DNA from: Bacteroidales bacterium
GTDB lineage: Bacteria; Bacteroidota; Bacteroidia; Bacteroidales; F082
Direction: 5' to 3'
Length of the DNA stretch: 64,000 nucleotides
Assembly: GCA_024400305.1 (NCBI GenBank)
Contig: JAKSMX010000014.1
Coordinates: 1 to 64,000, forward strand
Part shown: piece by piece, positions 26,154 to 34,226 of the stretch
Numbering within the stretch: position 1 is the stretch's first letter
How the letters are laid out: every line of letters starts with the position of its first letter
The notes under the pieces: generated by a model
Databases searched by the model: none
Told to the model about the DNA's origin: nothing
Seen by the model: the letters and a program-made list of their open reading frames with translations, nothing else
Position numbers and translations under genes: made by a program

Positions 26154-27416
26154 ATGGAGAAGGAGACAATTATTTTTCAGAATAACGACTCCAAGAAAAT
26201 CGAGGTCGTTTTTGAAGACGGGACGGTCTGGCTGACGCAGGCGCAGATTTGTATGCTTTTAGGTGTCAAAGAGAACACCATCACTTATCACATCAAGGAA
26301 ATCTATTCAATCGGCGAATTGAAGCCTGAGGCAACTACTCGAAAATTTCGAGTAGTTCGGCAGGAAGGAAGCCGAAATGTGAACAGAAGCATTGATTTTT
26401 ACAACTTTGAAATGATAATTTCCGTCGGAAATCGGGTGAAATCTTCAAACATTAATCAGTTCAAAACATGGGCCGAGGACGTGATAAAAGCACGCACCTC
26501 AAGCCTGATGATTCCCGACAATTCAATCAGGAATCTTATTAAAATCATTAGGAATCAACAGGTTATGCTCGACTCCGACTTGGCGGCATTGTATGGTGTT
26601 GAGACGAAACGACTGATTGAACAAGTGGTCCGCAACATCGAACGCTTTCCCGAAGACTTCATGTTTCAGCTGACATGGGATGAGTGTAAAAACTTGAGGT
26701 CGCAAATTGCGACCTCAAGTTTAAGGTCGCAAATTGCGACCTTAAACTCAAAACAAGGACAACACATCAAGTATCTTCCTTACGCCTTCACGGAGCAAGG
26801 TGTCGCCATGCTGAGCAGTGTTTTGCACTCGCCGACGGCCATTGAAGCCAACATCAGAATCATGCGGGCCTTCGTTGGGATGAGGCGTTTCATCAATGAG
26901 AATGCAAGACTTTTCCAGAGAATTGAAACCATTGAATATCACCAACTTGAAATGGAGCATCATCAAAACGAATCCGACAGAAAGATTGACGAACTTTTTG
27001 ATCGTCTTGATAAAAAAGAAGAATATCCTTCTGAAGGAATCTTTTTCGACGGACAAATCTTCGACGCTTACGTCTTCGTTTCAAACCTAATCAAAAAAGC
27101 ACAGAAAGAAATCATCCTCATTGATAATTACGTTGACGAAAGCGTTCTGAATATCCTTTCAAAAAGAAACGAAAATGTCGATGTCACAATTTACACTTCA
27201 AGAATATCAAATCAGTTCAAACTCGATTTGGAAAAATACAACTCACAATATCAATCGATTACGGTTAAAAATTTCAACAAGTCGCACGACAGGTTTCTGA
27301 TTATCGACGACGAGGTTTATCACATAGGGGCGTCGCTGAAAGACCTTGGCAAAAAATGGTTCGCGTTCTCACTGATGCATTGCCAGAAAACGTTTCTCTT
27401 AAGTAATATTTTTTAG
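26154..27416 (+). CDS. RhuM-ORF6N-PLD-like fusion protein
   Basis: About 420 residues with three recognisable parts. Residues 1-130 match RhuM-type N-termini (FEDGTVWLTQAQICMLLGV, then ITYHIKEIYSIGEL). Residues about 135-245 are an ORF6N DNA-binding domain (QQVMLDSDLAALYGVETKRL and YLPYAFTEQGVAMLSSVL). Residues about 300-420 form the phospholipase D-like tail of some ORF6N proteins, with HDRFLIID in place of HxKxxxxD and IGASLKDLGKKWFAFS. RhuM and ORF6N are typical of phage and mobile-element proteins; a DNA-targeting regulatory or defence role is possible but unproven. Start: the ATG at 26154 begins the conserved region; an ATG at 26103 is less likely. Its 3' end is 62 nt from tRNA-Lys. Confidence 0.82.
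   Translation: MEKETIIFQNNDSKKIEVVFEDGTVWLTQAQICMLLGVKENTITYHIKEIYSIGELKPEATTRKFRVVRQEGSRNVNRSIDFYNFEMIISVGNRVKSSNINQFKTWAEDVIKARTSSLMIPDNSIRNLIKIIRNQQVMLDSDLAALYGVETKRLIEQVVRNIERFPEDFMFQLTWDECKNLRSQIATSSLRSQIATLNSKQGQHIKYLPYAFTEQGVAMLSSVLHSPTAIEANIRIMRAFVGMRRFINENARLFQRIETIEYHQLEMEHHQNESDRKIDELFDRLDKKEEYPSEGIFFDGQIFDAYVFVSNLIKKAQKEIILIDNYVDESVLNILSKRNENVDVTIYTSRISNQFKLDLEKYNSQYQSITVKNFNKSHDRFLIIDDEVYHIGASLKDLGKKWFAFSLMHCQKTFLLSNIF
26690..26748 (+). repeat. Two tandem perfect palindromes inside the ORF6N coding region
   Basis: 26690-26722 is a 33-nt perfect palindrome (16-bp arms, core GGTCGCAAATTGCGACC) and 26718-26748 is a second one (15-bp arms) with the same core. They encode the duplicated peptide LRSQIATSSLRSQIATL. 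Relatives of the family normally have one LRSQ-type segment, so this is an insertion or expansion that kept the frame. Confidence 0.75.
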
Positions 27417-27477
27417 AAATATAAAGCTAATGCCATTAACGACAAAGCGACGACAATCCGCATTGCCGCCGCTTTTG

Positions 27478-27550
27478 TACATCCTCAGGGATTCGAACCC
27501 TGGACCCATTGATTAAGAGTCAATTGCTCTACCAACTGAGCTAAGGATGC
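27478..27550 (-). tRNA. tRNA-Lys (CTT anticodon)
   Basis: The minus strand folds into a full cloverleaf of 73 nt without encoded CCA: acceptor GCATCCT with AGGATGT, D-arm AGCTCAGTTGGTAGAGC, anticodon stem ATTGA/TCAAT around loop CTCTTAA (anticodon CTT) and TPsiC arm CAGGGTTCGAATCCCTG. Its 3' end faces the mobile-type RhuM-ORF6N gene. Confidence 0.95.
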
Positions 27551-27658
27551 ATCATTTATTTCGGGTGCAAAAGTACTGCTTTTTTTGATACATTCAACAT
27601 TTATTTTAAAAATTTTTTCCTTTAGCATAATTAACTGCTTTCACATTGAAAAAAACAT

Positions 27659-27666
27659 TACTTTTG
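27659..27666 (+). promoter_or_regulatory. -7 promoter element of argF
   Basis: TACTTTTG (TAnnTTTG), 45 nt upstream of the argF ATG. Confidence 0.6.
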
Positions 27667-27711
27667 CAAAAAAATTTTTAAGAATTATTATTTATTAAAA
27701 TATTAAGTATC

Positions 27712-28713
27712 ATGGCATTTAACCTTAGAAACAGAAACTTTCTGAAACTTCTGGACTTCACTCCGGAAGAAATTAAATTCTTCCTTAAACTCGCTGCCGA
27801 CCTCAAGACAGCCAAATATACAGGAACAGAACAACCGACTTTGAAGGGCAAAAACATCGCTCTTATCTTCGAAAAAACGTCAACACGTACACGTTGCGCA
27901 TTTGAAACAGCCGCCTACGACCAGGGTGCTCACGTCACTTATCTCGGACCAACCGGCTCACAGATCGGCATCAAGGAATCGATGAAAGACACAGCACGCG
28001 TCCTCGGTCGCATGTACGACGGCATCGAATACCGCGGCTTCGCACAAAAGACAGTGGAAGAACTCGCCAAATACGCAGGCGTGCCGGTATGGAACGGCCT
28101 TACCAACGAGTTCCACCCAACACAAATCCTCGCCGACTTCCTCACAATGCAGGAGCACGTTGACAAACCGCTCAACCAGGTCAGCTACGCCTACGTCGGC
28201 GACGCACGCTTCAACATGGGCAACTCTCTGATGGTCGGCGGCGCGAAGATGGGCATGGACGTCCGCATCGTCGCCCCGAAAGAACTGTGGCCGGCACAGG
28301 ACCTCATCGACACATGCAAGGAAATAGCAAAGGAGACAGGCGCTACAGTGACAGTCACCGACAATGTCGAAGAAGGCGTCAAAGGCTGCGACTTCATCTA
28401 CACCGATGTCTGGGTATCAATGGGCGAACCGGCTGAAGTCTGGGAAAAGAGAATCAACCTCCTCCGTCCTTACCAGGTCAACAAGCAGATGATGGAGATG
28501 ACAGGCAACCCGAACTGCAAGTTCATGCACTGCCTGCCGGCTTACCACAACCTCGAGACACAGGTCGGCCGCGACGTCAACAAACAGTTCGGTCTCGACG
28601 GCATCGAAGTCACTGAAGAAGTTTTCGAAGGCAAGAACTCTATCGTGTTCGACGAAGCCGAAAACCGCATGCACACCATCAAGGCCGTCATGGTCGCAAC
28701 TCTCGGAGATTAA
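27712..28713 (+). CDS. argF: Ornithine carbamoyltransferase
   Basis: A 333-residue cytoplasmic enzyme that makes citrulline from ornithine and carbamoyl phosphate in arginine synthesis. The carbamoyl-phosphate site STRTRCAFE (about residues 56-64) and the ornithine site [16 protein letters not shown] (about 271-286) are present, along with [12 protein letters not shown] (about 135-146). It is the ordinary ornithine enzyme, not the shorter N-succinyl- or N-acetyl-ornithine form known from some Bacteroidota. No other arg gene is adjacent. It is monocistronic, with its own promoter and a strong terminator at 28739-28773. Codon use is noticeably GC-richer than the flanks, as for a highly expressed gene. 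Confidence 0.96.
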   Translation: MAFNLRNRNFLKLLDFTPEEIKFFLKLAADLKTAKYTGTEQPTLKGKNIALIFEKTSTRTRCAFETAAYDQGAHVTYLGPTGSQIGIKESMKDTARVLGRMYDGIEYRGFAQKTVEELAKYAGVPVWNGLTNEFHPTQILADFLTMQEHVDKPLNQVSYAYVGDARFNMGNSLMVGGAKMGMDVRIVAPKELWPAQDLIDTCKEIAKETGATVTVTDNVEEGVKGCDFIYTDVWVSMGEPAEVWEKRINLLRPYQVNKQMMEMTGNPNCKFMHCLPAYHNLETQVGRDVNKQFGLDGIEVTEEVFEGKNSIVFDEAENRMHTIKAVMVATLGD

Positions 28714-28738
28714 TCAGTTAAGAGAGTAGAGATAAGAG

Positions 28739-28773
28739 AAAGCCTCCGTTGGAATTTCAACGGAGGCTTTTAT
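28739..28773 (+). terminator. Rho-independent terminator after argF
   Basis: AAAGCCTCCGTTG (28739-28751) and CAACGGAGGCTTT (28758-28770) form a 13-bp stem with a 6-nt loop followed by T-rich sequence. It sits between the convergent argF and beta-barrel operons and may serve both. Confidence 0.85.
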
Positions 28774-28793
28774 ATTGAATATCAACTGTTTTT

Positions 28794-29495
28794 TTATTTG
28801 CCTACTTTGACTTTCACACCGACGTTTGCGCCAAATGTGTAATTGAACATCTTTGCATCATTGTAATCGTTCTCGACAATGTTCTTGAAACTGAATCTGT
28901 TGTTCACGTTCACGAAAATGTCAAGAATTTCGTTCAGTCTCCATGAAAAATCAACGCCAACCATTTCGGCGACATCAAATCCATCATCAAATGAATAAGA
29001 TTCGTCATATTCACCTTCACCCATCATGGTTAAATATTTATACTTCTCGTAAACCTTTAAATATGAACCAAACTGAAGGCCGACCTTCGGCGTGATGGAA
29101 AAAATCTTGCTCTTTCCGATGACGAACTTGTAGCCAAACATCACAGGAACCGAGAAATGACTTATTCTCAAATCATAATTCCACAGGATTTTAGTGCCCA
29201 TTTGCTTGATGTCCTTCATTCCATAACCATAGTTGTTGTAATAAATGCCGGCTTCAACAATGAAAGGCTTCCTGAATTCATAACGGTAATTCAAACCTGC
29301 ACTGAATCCCAATCTTGATATCAGGTAGTCTTTTGCATCTAAATCAATGAGACCGGGTATTTCAAGTGTGCAATTTGAAACAGCCACGTCACTTAAATTG
29401 TAACCGATTGTGGGGAGGACAAAATGTCCCTGAGCCTTGACACCGATTGTCATCGCAACCAGCATCACAATGAATAACGATAACTTTTTCATCAT
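28794..29495 (-). CDS. Outer-membrane beta-barrel protein (paralogue 3 of 3)
   Basis: A 233-residue protein with a signal peptide (LFIVMLVAMTIGVKAQ) and alternating beta strands to a C-terminal strand (FGANVGVKVKVGK), as in small PorT/OmpW-like outer-membrane barrels of Bacteroidota. It is the last gene of a three-paralogue minus-strand set; all share the LGVKAQ/IGVKAQ signal end, the sequence of strand motifs and VGLQ/VGVQ/VGIA centre segments (SITPKVGLQFGSYL here). Function unknown. Confidence 0.75.
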   Translation of the reverse strand: MMKKLSLFIVMLVAMTIGVKAQGHFVLPTIGYNLSDVAVSNCTLEIPGLIDLDAKDYLISRLGFSAGLNYRYEFRKPFIVEAGIYYNNYGYGMKDIKQMGTKILWNYDLRISHFSVPVMFGYKFVIGKSKIFSITPKVGLQFGSYLKVYEKYKYLTMMGEGEYDESYSFDDGFDVAEMVGVDFSWRLNEILDIFVNVNNRFSFKNIVENDYNDAKMFNYTFGANVGVKVKVGK

Positions 29496-29539
29496 TTGAA
29501 AATTTTTAGTTAAACCTTAATTTTTATTAACAATTATAA

Positions 29540-30259
29540 TTAATCGAAAAATGACTTCTGCATCTTGTTGACCTTGATTCGCAAACCGACGCTTACGCTT
29601 ATCTGATAGTTTTGCATCTTCATGTCGGCGGGAATGAAAGTGTCATCGCCGGAATTAAGGTCTGTGAAGCTGTATCTTTGGGTTACGCCGACAAAAGAGC
29701 AGACTCTCTTACCCCAGATCCAGCTGAACTCTACCTCGCAGACTTCAGCGACGTCAAACTTGTTGTCGGTGTCAAAAGCGTCCTTATTGTCAACGCAATT
29801 GTAAATGTATTTCATCTTTGAAGAAGTGAGATAACTCAACTGAACGCCGATTTTCGGAGCGATGGAGAAATTCCTGTCAAACCATCCGAAACGGTAGCCG
29901 AACATGAGCGGAACCGACAGGTAATTGAACTTGAAATTGATTTTGTCGAAAGGATGTTCCTGATACTCAGGCGGGAAATACTGATAGATCTCAAGCTGAT
30001 CAATGTCGTTCAAGATAAAACCTGATTCGTTGTAAAGCAACGCCGTCTCAAAAAGATAAGGCTTCCCGAACTGATGCTGATACCTCACACCGCCGATGAA
30101 ACCGCCCTTCATCATCTTATGACTATTACAACCATAATCGTTCTTATTGAAAGCCATTCCGCTGAAATTGCCTCCGAGATTAAGTATCAAAAAATCCTCC
30201 TGCGCCTTGACACCCAACGCAAAAACCGTCAATAACAAAAATAAAACTGTCTTTTTCAT
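29540..30259 (-). CDS. Outer-membrane beta-barrel protein (paralogue 2 of 3)
   Basis: A 239-residue protein with signal peptide (VLFLLLTVFALGVKAQ) and a predicted small outer-membrane barrel. The segment SVPLMFGYRFGWFDRNFSIA (about 110-130) parallels SVPVMFGYKFVIGKSKIFSI in paralogue 3. It is second in the operon, 44 nt before paralogue 3 and 21 nt after paralogue 1. Function unknown. Confidence 0.75.
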   Translation of the reverse strand: MKKTVLFLLLTVFALGVKAQEDFLILNLGGNFSGMAFNKNDYGCNSHKMMKGGFIGGVRYQHQFGKPYLFETALLYNESGFILNDIDQLEIYQYFPPEYQEHPFDKINFKFNYLSVPLMFGYRFGWFDRNFSIAPKIGVQLSYLTSSKMKYIYNCVDNKDAFDTDNKFDVAEVCEVEFSWIWGKRVCSFVGVTQRYSFTDLNSGDDTFIPADMKMQNYQISVSVGLRIKVNKMQKSFFD

Positions 30260-30280
30260 TTTTCAATTGTTAATAAATTT

Positions 30281-30970
30281 TTAATAAAATTCGTAAACTT
30301 CTTTTTCCCTGTTGGTGATTTTGAACTTCAGTCCGAGATTTCCTGAAACGACATAGTTGTAAATGCCCGGATCTTTCCAGTCGCTGACAAAATCAGAAAT
30401 GTTGGAGTAGGTGATGATTCCCCAGCCGGCCCTGCCGTTCACGTTCATGAAAACGCTCATCAGACTGTTGATCTTCCAGGTGAACTCCAATTCCAAAATG
30501 CCGCGCCAATCGACTTTATTATCAACCTTTGTGTCAAACTCCTCATCCTGATATTTTGCGAAAGTGTTCACGAAAATGTTAGGGGCAATGCCGACTTTCG
30601 GGGAAATTATGAAATTATCATTTTCTCCGACGTAGAAATTATAACCTATAAGAAAAGGTATTGAGATGAAATCCATGTAAAAATCAATATGTTCGCTCAT
30701 GCCCGTCTCCGGCACTGTCAGACTGTAGCCGCATCTGTTGTAAAACGATTGAAACTCAACAAGAAAAGGTTTTGCGAACTCGTATTGAAACTTCAGACCG
30801 CCGGCAAAACCGACCTTCATTCCTGTATAACTCTGTACATTTTCATTATCGTTTTTGATGCCGATGCCGCTTCCTGCAAAACCCACAAACGGCGAAATTG
30901 AAAACCCCTCCTGCGCCTTGACACCCAACGCCAAGGCCAGCAAAATTATCAAAGCTGAAATTTTCCTCAT
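30281..30970 (-). CDS. Outer-membrane beta-barrel protein (paralogue 1 of 3)
   Basis: About 229 residues from the ATG at 30970 (MRKISALIILLALALGVKAQ signal peptide). A longer frame starts at 31006, but that codon lies in the promoter (-7 element at 31004-31011), so the downstream ATG is used. The barrel segment SIPFLIGYNFYVGENDNFII corresponds to the SVP-type segment of its two paralogues. It leads the three-gene operon. Function unknown; tandem divergence suggests each copy adapted to a different role or to immune or phage pressure. Confidence 0.75.
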   Translation of the reverse strand: MRKISALIILLALALGVKAQEGFSISPFVGFAGSGIGIKNDNENVQSYTGMKVGFAGGLKFQYEFAKPFLVEFQSFYNRCGYSLTVPETGMSEHIDFYMDFISIPFLIGYNFYVGENDNFIISPKVGIAPNIFVNTFAKYQDEEFDTKVDNKVDWRGILELEFTWKINSLMSVFMNVNGRAGWGIITYSNISDFVSDWKDPGIYNYVVSGNLGLKFKITNREKEVYEFY

Positions 30971-31003
30971 TTTTTCAAAATAGATTACATTTTTTATAAA
31001 CGG

Positions 31004-31011
31004 CAAAAATA
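31004..31011 (-). promoter_or_regulatory. -7 promoter element of the beta-barrel operon
   Basis: Minus strand reads TATTTTTG (TAnnTTTG), 34 nt upstream of the ATG at 30970; it fixes the start of the first paralogue. Confidence 0.6.
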
Positions 31012-31044
31012 AACAATTTTTTTGAACACTTTATAAACAATTCT

Positions 31045-31076
31045 CAAAAAAATGCCTCATCCGAAGACGAAGCATT
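31045..31076 (-). terminator. Terminator of the two-component operon
   Basis: Minus strand: AATGCTTCGTC and GATGAGGCATT form an 11-bp stem with two G-U pairs around TTCG, followed by seven T residues. It lies 26 nt past the response-regulator stop. Confidence 0.75.
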
Positions 31077-31101
31077 CAATTGGAAAATATGATAAAATGA
31101 A

Positions 31102-31953
31102 TTATTTCTTATAGACTTCCGATTCTGTCAAAATTCCGAGGAAAATTGCTCTTGCCACGAGAGCGGAGGCTTTGTTGTCGCCGTTGTTAATTCGTTCTGC
31201 CACAGTACGTTGCAGATTCTGGACAGCTTTAATTTGAGCGTCGTCGGCTTTCCCGTAAATTCTGTTTGCAATCTGAACCGCCGTCTCGCCACGCGCCAAT
31301 CCTATCAGAAGTTCCATATCACGCGGGGCGAGATCATATTTTTTGCGTTGCTTCAAAGTATAGAAATTCTGCTGCACGTTGTCTTGCGCCGAGTCAACCA
31401 AAGTCTGCAAGACTGGATGGTTGAAATAATATTTCTCACCGCGTTCGAGACAGGCGATGGCGCGTGTAAAGTTCTCAATTTCAAATCCTTCCGTTGCGTT
31501 TTTACTAACGAAAGCCTTTGCGCCGGCTTCGAGTGAGTCAACGATGACGCGGTTTATCTCCTTAATTTTCTGGTCGCGGTTGATTTCGTCTTCTGAAGGG
31601 TAGTCGAAACGCGATGTTATGATCACTATTTTTATGTCGTCACCGTCCATGTTGGTGTAGCCGCCGTCGAAAATCTCCTTCGTCAACGTGATGCCTCCCG
31701 TAGGCTCGGCCGGACTCGGAAACTGCATGTCAACGAGGGCGTAATCGGGCTTCTCATTTTCCGGATTGTCGAGAAAATCAAAGAGTTCACGCTTTGTACC
31801 GAAAGTGGCCAAAAGACGAATCTCTTTGGTGAAAGTAGTTTCATCTTTATCTAACACAGTGATTGTCTGCTTGTTATGCATAAATTCAAATGCAATCGAT
31901 TTTCTGATCAATGATTCGTCGTCAATGACAATAATGTTAATGTAGTCGCGCAT
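31102..31953 (-). CDS. Response regulator with LuxR-like output domain
   Basis: A 283-residue cytoplasmic protein. The receiver domain starts INIIVIDDESLIRKSIA (acidic pair DD at about 11-12). The phospho-acceptor Asp is in PDYALVDMQFPSP (about 69-81) and the Lys is in AGAKAFVSKNATEG (about 146-159). The receiver is longer than usual because of insertions around 20-55 and 95-130. The C-terminal domain (about 215-275) resembles a LuxR/NarL-type helix-turn-helix: LAPRDMELLIGLARGETAVQ. It lies 6 nt after the kinase gene and is its cognate partner by position. Confidence 0.85.
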   Translation of the reverse strand: MRDYINIIVIDDESLIRKSIAFEFMHNKQTITVLDKDETTFTKEIRLLATFGTKRELFDFLDNPENEKPDYALVDMQFPSPAEPTGGITLTKEIFDGGYTNMDGDDIKIVIITSRFDYPSEDEINRDQKIKEINRVIVDSLEAGAKAFVSKNATEGFEIENFTRAIACLERGEKYYFNHPVLQTLVDSAQDNVQQNFYTLKQRKKYDLAPRDMELLIGLARGETAVQIANRIYGKADDAQIKAVQNLQRTVAERINNGDNKASALVARAIFLGILTESEVYKK

Positions 31954-31959
31954 AATATT

Positions 31960-34161
31960 TTATTTTTCTTCTTTTTTCTCGATGATAAAATGAATTTTAG
32001 TGCCTTTTCCCACTTCCGATTCAACCCATATTTTACAGCCGCGTTTTGTCTCATCGTCATGTTTCTTGATGATATAAGCGCATAGCATCAGCCCGAAACC
32101 ATGATGACCCGTCACGGCCGAATTTTCCGATTCTATGAACTTGTCGGAACGGAAAAGCTCGTCGATTTGCTCCGGCGGAATGCCGCAGCCGGTGTCCTCA
32201 ACCGTGATTTCCACAAATTCATCGTTTTTTTCATATTTTTCGGCATAAACCCTGACATAACCTTCTGTCGTATGTTGCAACGCATTGTTAATCAGATTTC
32301 TAAGAAGTATTTCTATCAGAATCTTATCACCGCAGACGGTACATGGGGCGTGACTGAAAACCAACTTTACGCCTTCGTTCGGTTCGGTGATTCCCTTTGA
32401 CACAGCTTCAAAAACATCGTTGATTACAAAATCAATTTTCTTGAATGGAAGTCCGTTCGGCGTTGAAAGATTAATCCATTTCATCGTATTTTTCAACGTG
32501 ATAATCAATTTGTTAAGGGCATCGCGACGAATTTCTTCAGGCAGATTATCACGTTGCAGGAAAGTTATGAACGGCGACATGTCGTGACGGAAAATCGAGA
32601 GACATGTCTCGACATTCGCAATGCGTTCAAGGTCAAGCTCCTTCTGTTTTTTCAACAGTTTGTTGTTTCTGTTAGCGTAGTTGAAAAACACCAAAAGTAT
32701 CGCGGAAATCACGAAAAGCAGCAGAAGCAAAATAATCAGATAAATCATTTTCTCCTTGTTTTCTTTTTCTACATTTCTGATTTCCATATAGTTAAAGTCA
32801 TATTTTTCTTTTTCAAAAGCCTTGTGCGTCTCCGACTGATAAAGCGAAAACCATTTCAGAAGCACTTCCGAATCTTCCGACGCCTGTGTTTTTATAAGTC
32901 CGTTGTAAACCCTTTCAGCCATTTTGGAAGTGGTGTTCCTGAACTTGAAACGGCTCGGCATGTCCTTACGTTCGGCCTTGTCAATCGAATCCATGAAATT
33001 CAAGGCGTGAAGAAGGTAAGGACGGGCTTCATCATTATCTCCGTTGAAAATGTAAAAGTCGGCGACCATTGATTTTGAAGCGATTATCTGATAAGGATTT
33101 TCAATTTCCATGAAAAGACTGTCAGCTTTGAGAAGCATTTTCATTCCTAAATCAAAATCAATATTACCCTTATCAATGTCAAAACAGACTCCGAATTTTT
33201 CTTTGTTATCGTTGATAATCAACAATATCTGATTTATGTCGTCTTTGATATCAGTGGAATCCAAACTTTTTTCTGTTTCGTTTACCAATCCAGCCAAGGT
33301 CTGAAAATTATTTGCAAGGTCGTATTTGCTAACTCTTTCATTATCAGCCATTAACTCGAAACTATTTTTCAAATACGAAATGGATTTCTTTAGATAAAGC
33401 ACATTTTTCTCTTCTTCATTTTGATAAAATTCAGAGACTTTCGACAAGATTCTGTACGACTCCATGAGTGCGTAGTAAAGCGAGTAAGTTTGAGTTTCAT
33501 CAACCATAAGTCGTTGAAAAACATCGTACTTTTCTATTTCTGAAAGCGTTTTTTTCAACTCGAAATACTGATATTTCCCGTCACGGTAGAAACAATTCAA
33601 AAACAGTTTCGTGATGTAAAACTGACCCTGCGCCCATCTGCAAAGCGTGTCGTCGCAATGTTTATGGACGTTTCCCGACTTTAAAAGCTCCTCGGCATCC
33701 CACGAAATACGAAGCCGCATGAGCATCTTCGCCTCCGTAATCTTCGATATTGTCTGTTCGATTTTCTCGTTCGGGTATGATTTTTCTATCGAATATATTT
33801 CTTCAATGTTTTTCTTGGCTTCTTCAAAATTTGAAAGAAGAAAATTTTCGTAAGCCTTTGAATTCAAGGCTCTTGACAAATTATCATAATAAAAATCAGG
33901 ATCGTTTTCAATCAAATCAGTGGAATCCCGATAAAGGAGAAAAAGTGCCGAATCGGCGTACTCCAACGACTTTTTGGAATCATAAAGACGCTCGCTAAAT
34001 GATTGATTATTAAACTTTACAATTAAATTTTGATTATGAGAAAGCTGCTTTTCCTTTGAACACGAAACAAGTTGAAAAACAGACAATGCCGCAATCAGAA
34101 TTACAAATACATTTCTTTGTGAAATATTATTTTCGCTTTTTTTGTCAGTTTTGAACATCAT
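31960..34161 (-). CDS. Sensor histidine kinase with TPR-like sensor region
   Basis: About 733 residues. The start at 34161 (or the adjacent ATG at 34158) is set by the -7 element at 34177-34184, which excludes a longer frame from 34206. A signal segment with lipobox LVSC leads into a large helical, TPR-like periplasmic sensor (about 40-460). A transmembrane helix (MIYLIILLLLLFVISAILLV) is at about 475-495. The H-box is FRHDMSPFI, and the HATPase domain has N-box LLRNLINNALQHT and G-boxes VEDTGCGIPP and GHHGFGLML. It pairs with the adjacent response regulator. The signal is unknown. Confidence 0.88.
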   Translation of the reverse strand: MMFKTDKKSENNISQRNVFVILIAALSVFQLVSCSKEKQLSHNQNLIVKFNNQSFSERLYDSKKSLEYADSALFLLYRDSTDLIENDPDFYYDNLSRALNSKAYENFLLSNFEEAKKNIEEIYSIEKSYPNEKIEQTISKITEAKMLMRLRISWDAEELLKSGNVHKHCDDTLCRWAQGQFYITKLFLNCFYRDGKYQYFELKKTLSEIEKYDVFQRLMVDETQTYSLYYALMESYRILSKVSEFYQNEEEKNVLYLKKSISYLKNSFELMADNERVSKYDLANNFQTLAGLVNETEKSLDSTDIKDDINQILLIINDNKEKFGVCFDIDKGNIDFDLGMKMLLKADSLFMEIENPYQIIASKSMVADFYIFNGDNDEARPYLLHALNFMDSIDKAERKDMPSRFKFRNTTSKMAERVYNGLIKTQASEDSEVLLKWFSLYQSETHKAFEKEKYDFNYMEIRNVEKENKEKMIYLIILLLLLFVISAILLVFFNYANRNNKLLKKQKELDLERIANVETCLSIFRHDMSPFITFLQRDNLPEEIRRDALNKLIITLKNTMKWINLSTPNGLPFKKIDFVINDVFEAVSKGITEPNEGVKLVFSHAPCTVCGDKILIEILLRNLINNALQHTTEGYVRVYAEKYEKNDEFVEITVEDTGCGIPPEQIDELFRSDKFIESENSAVTGHHGFGLMLCAYIIKKHDDETKRGCKIWVESEVGKGTKIHFIIEKKEEK

Positions 34162-34176
34162 ATCAAGAATTTTTTG

Positions 34177-34184
34177 CAAAATTA
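34177..34184 (-). promoter_or_regulatory. -7 promoter element of the two-component operon
   Basis: Minus strand reads TAATTTTG (TAnnTTTG), 16 nt before the ATG at 34161. Confidence 0.6.
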
Positions 34185-34226
34185 TGACAATAATTAAAAC
34201 TGACAATTCCTAAAACCCTAAAACTG

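Noticed and set aside
27712..28713. N-succinyl- or N-acetylornithine carbamoyltransferase
   Set aside because: The STRTRCAFE and HCLPAYHN motifs and length match the ordinary ornithine enzyme.
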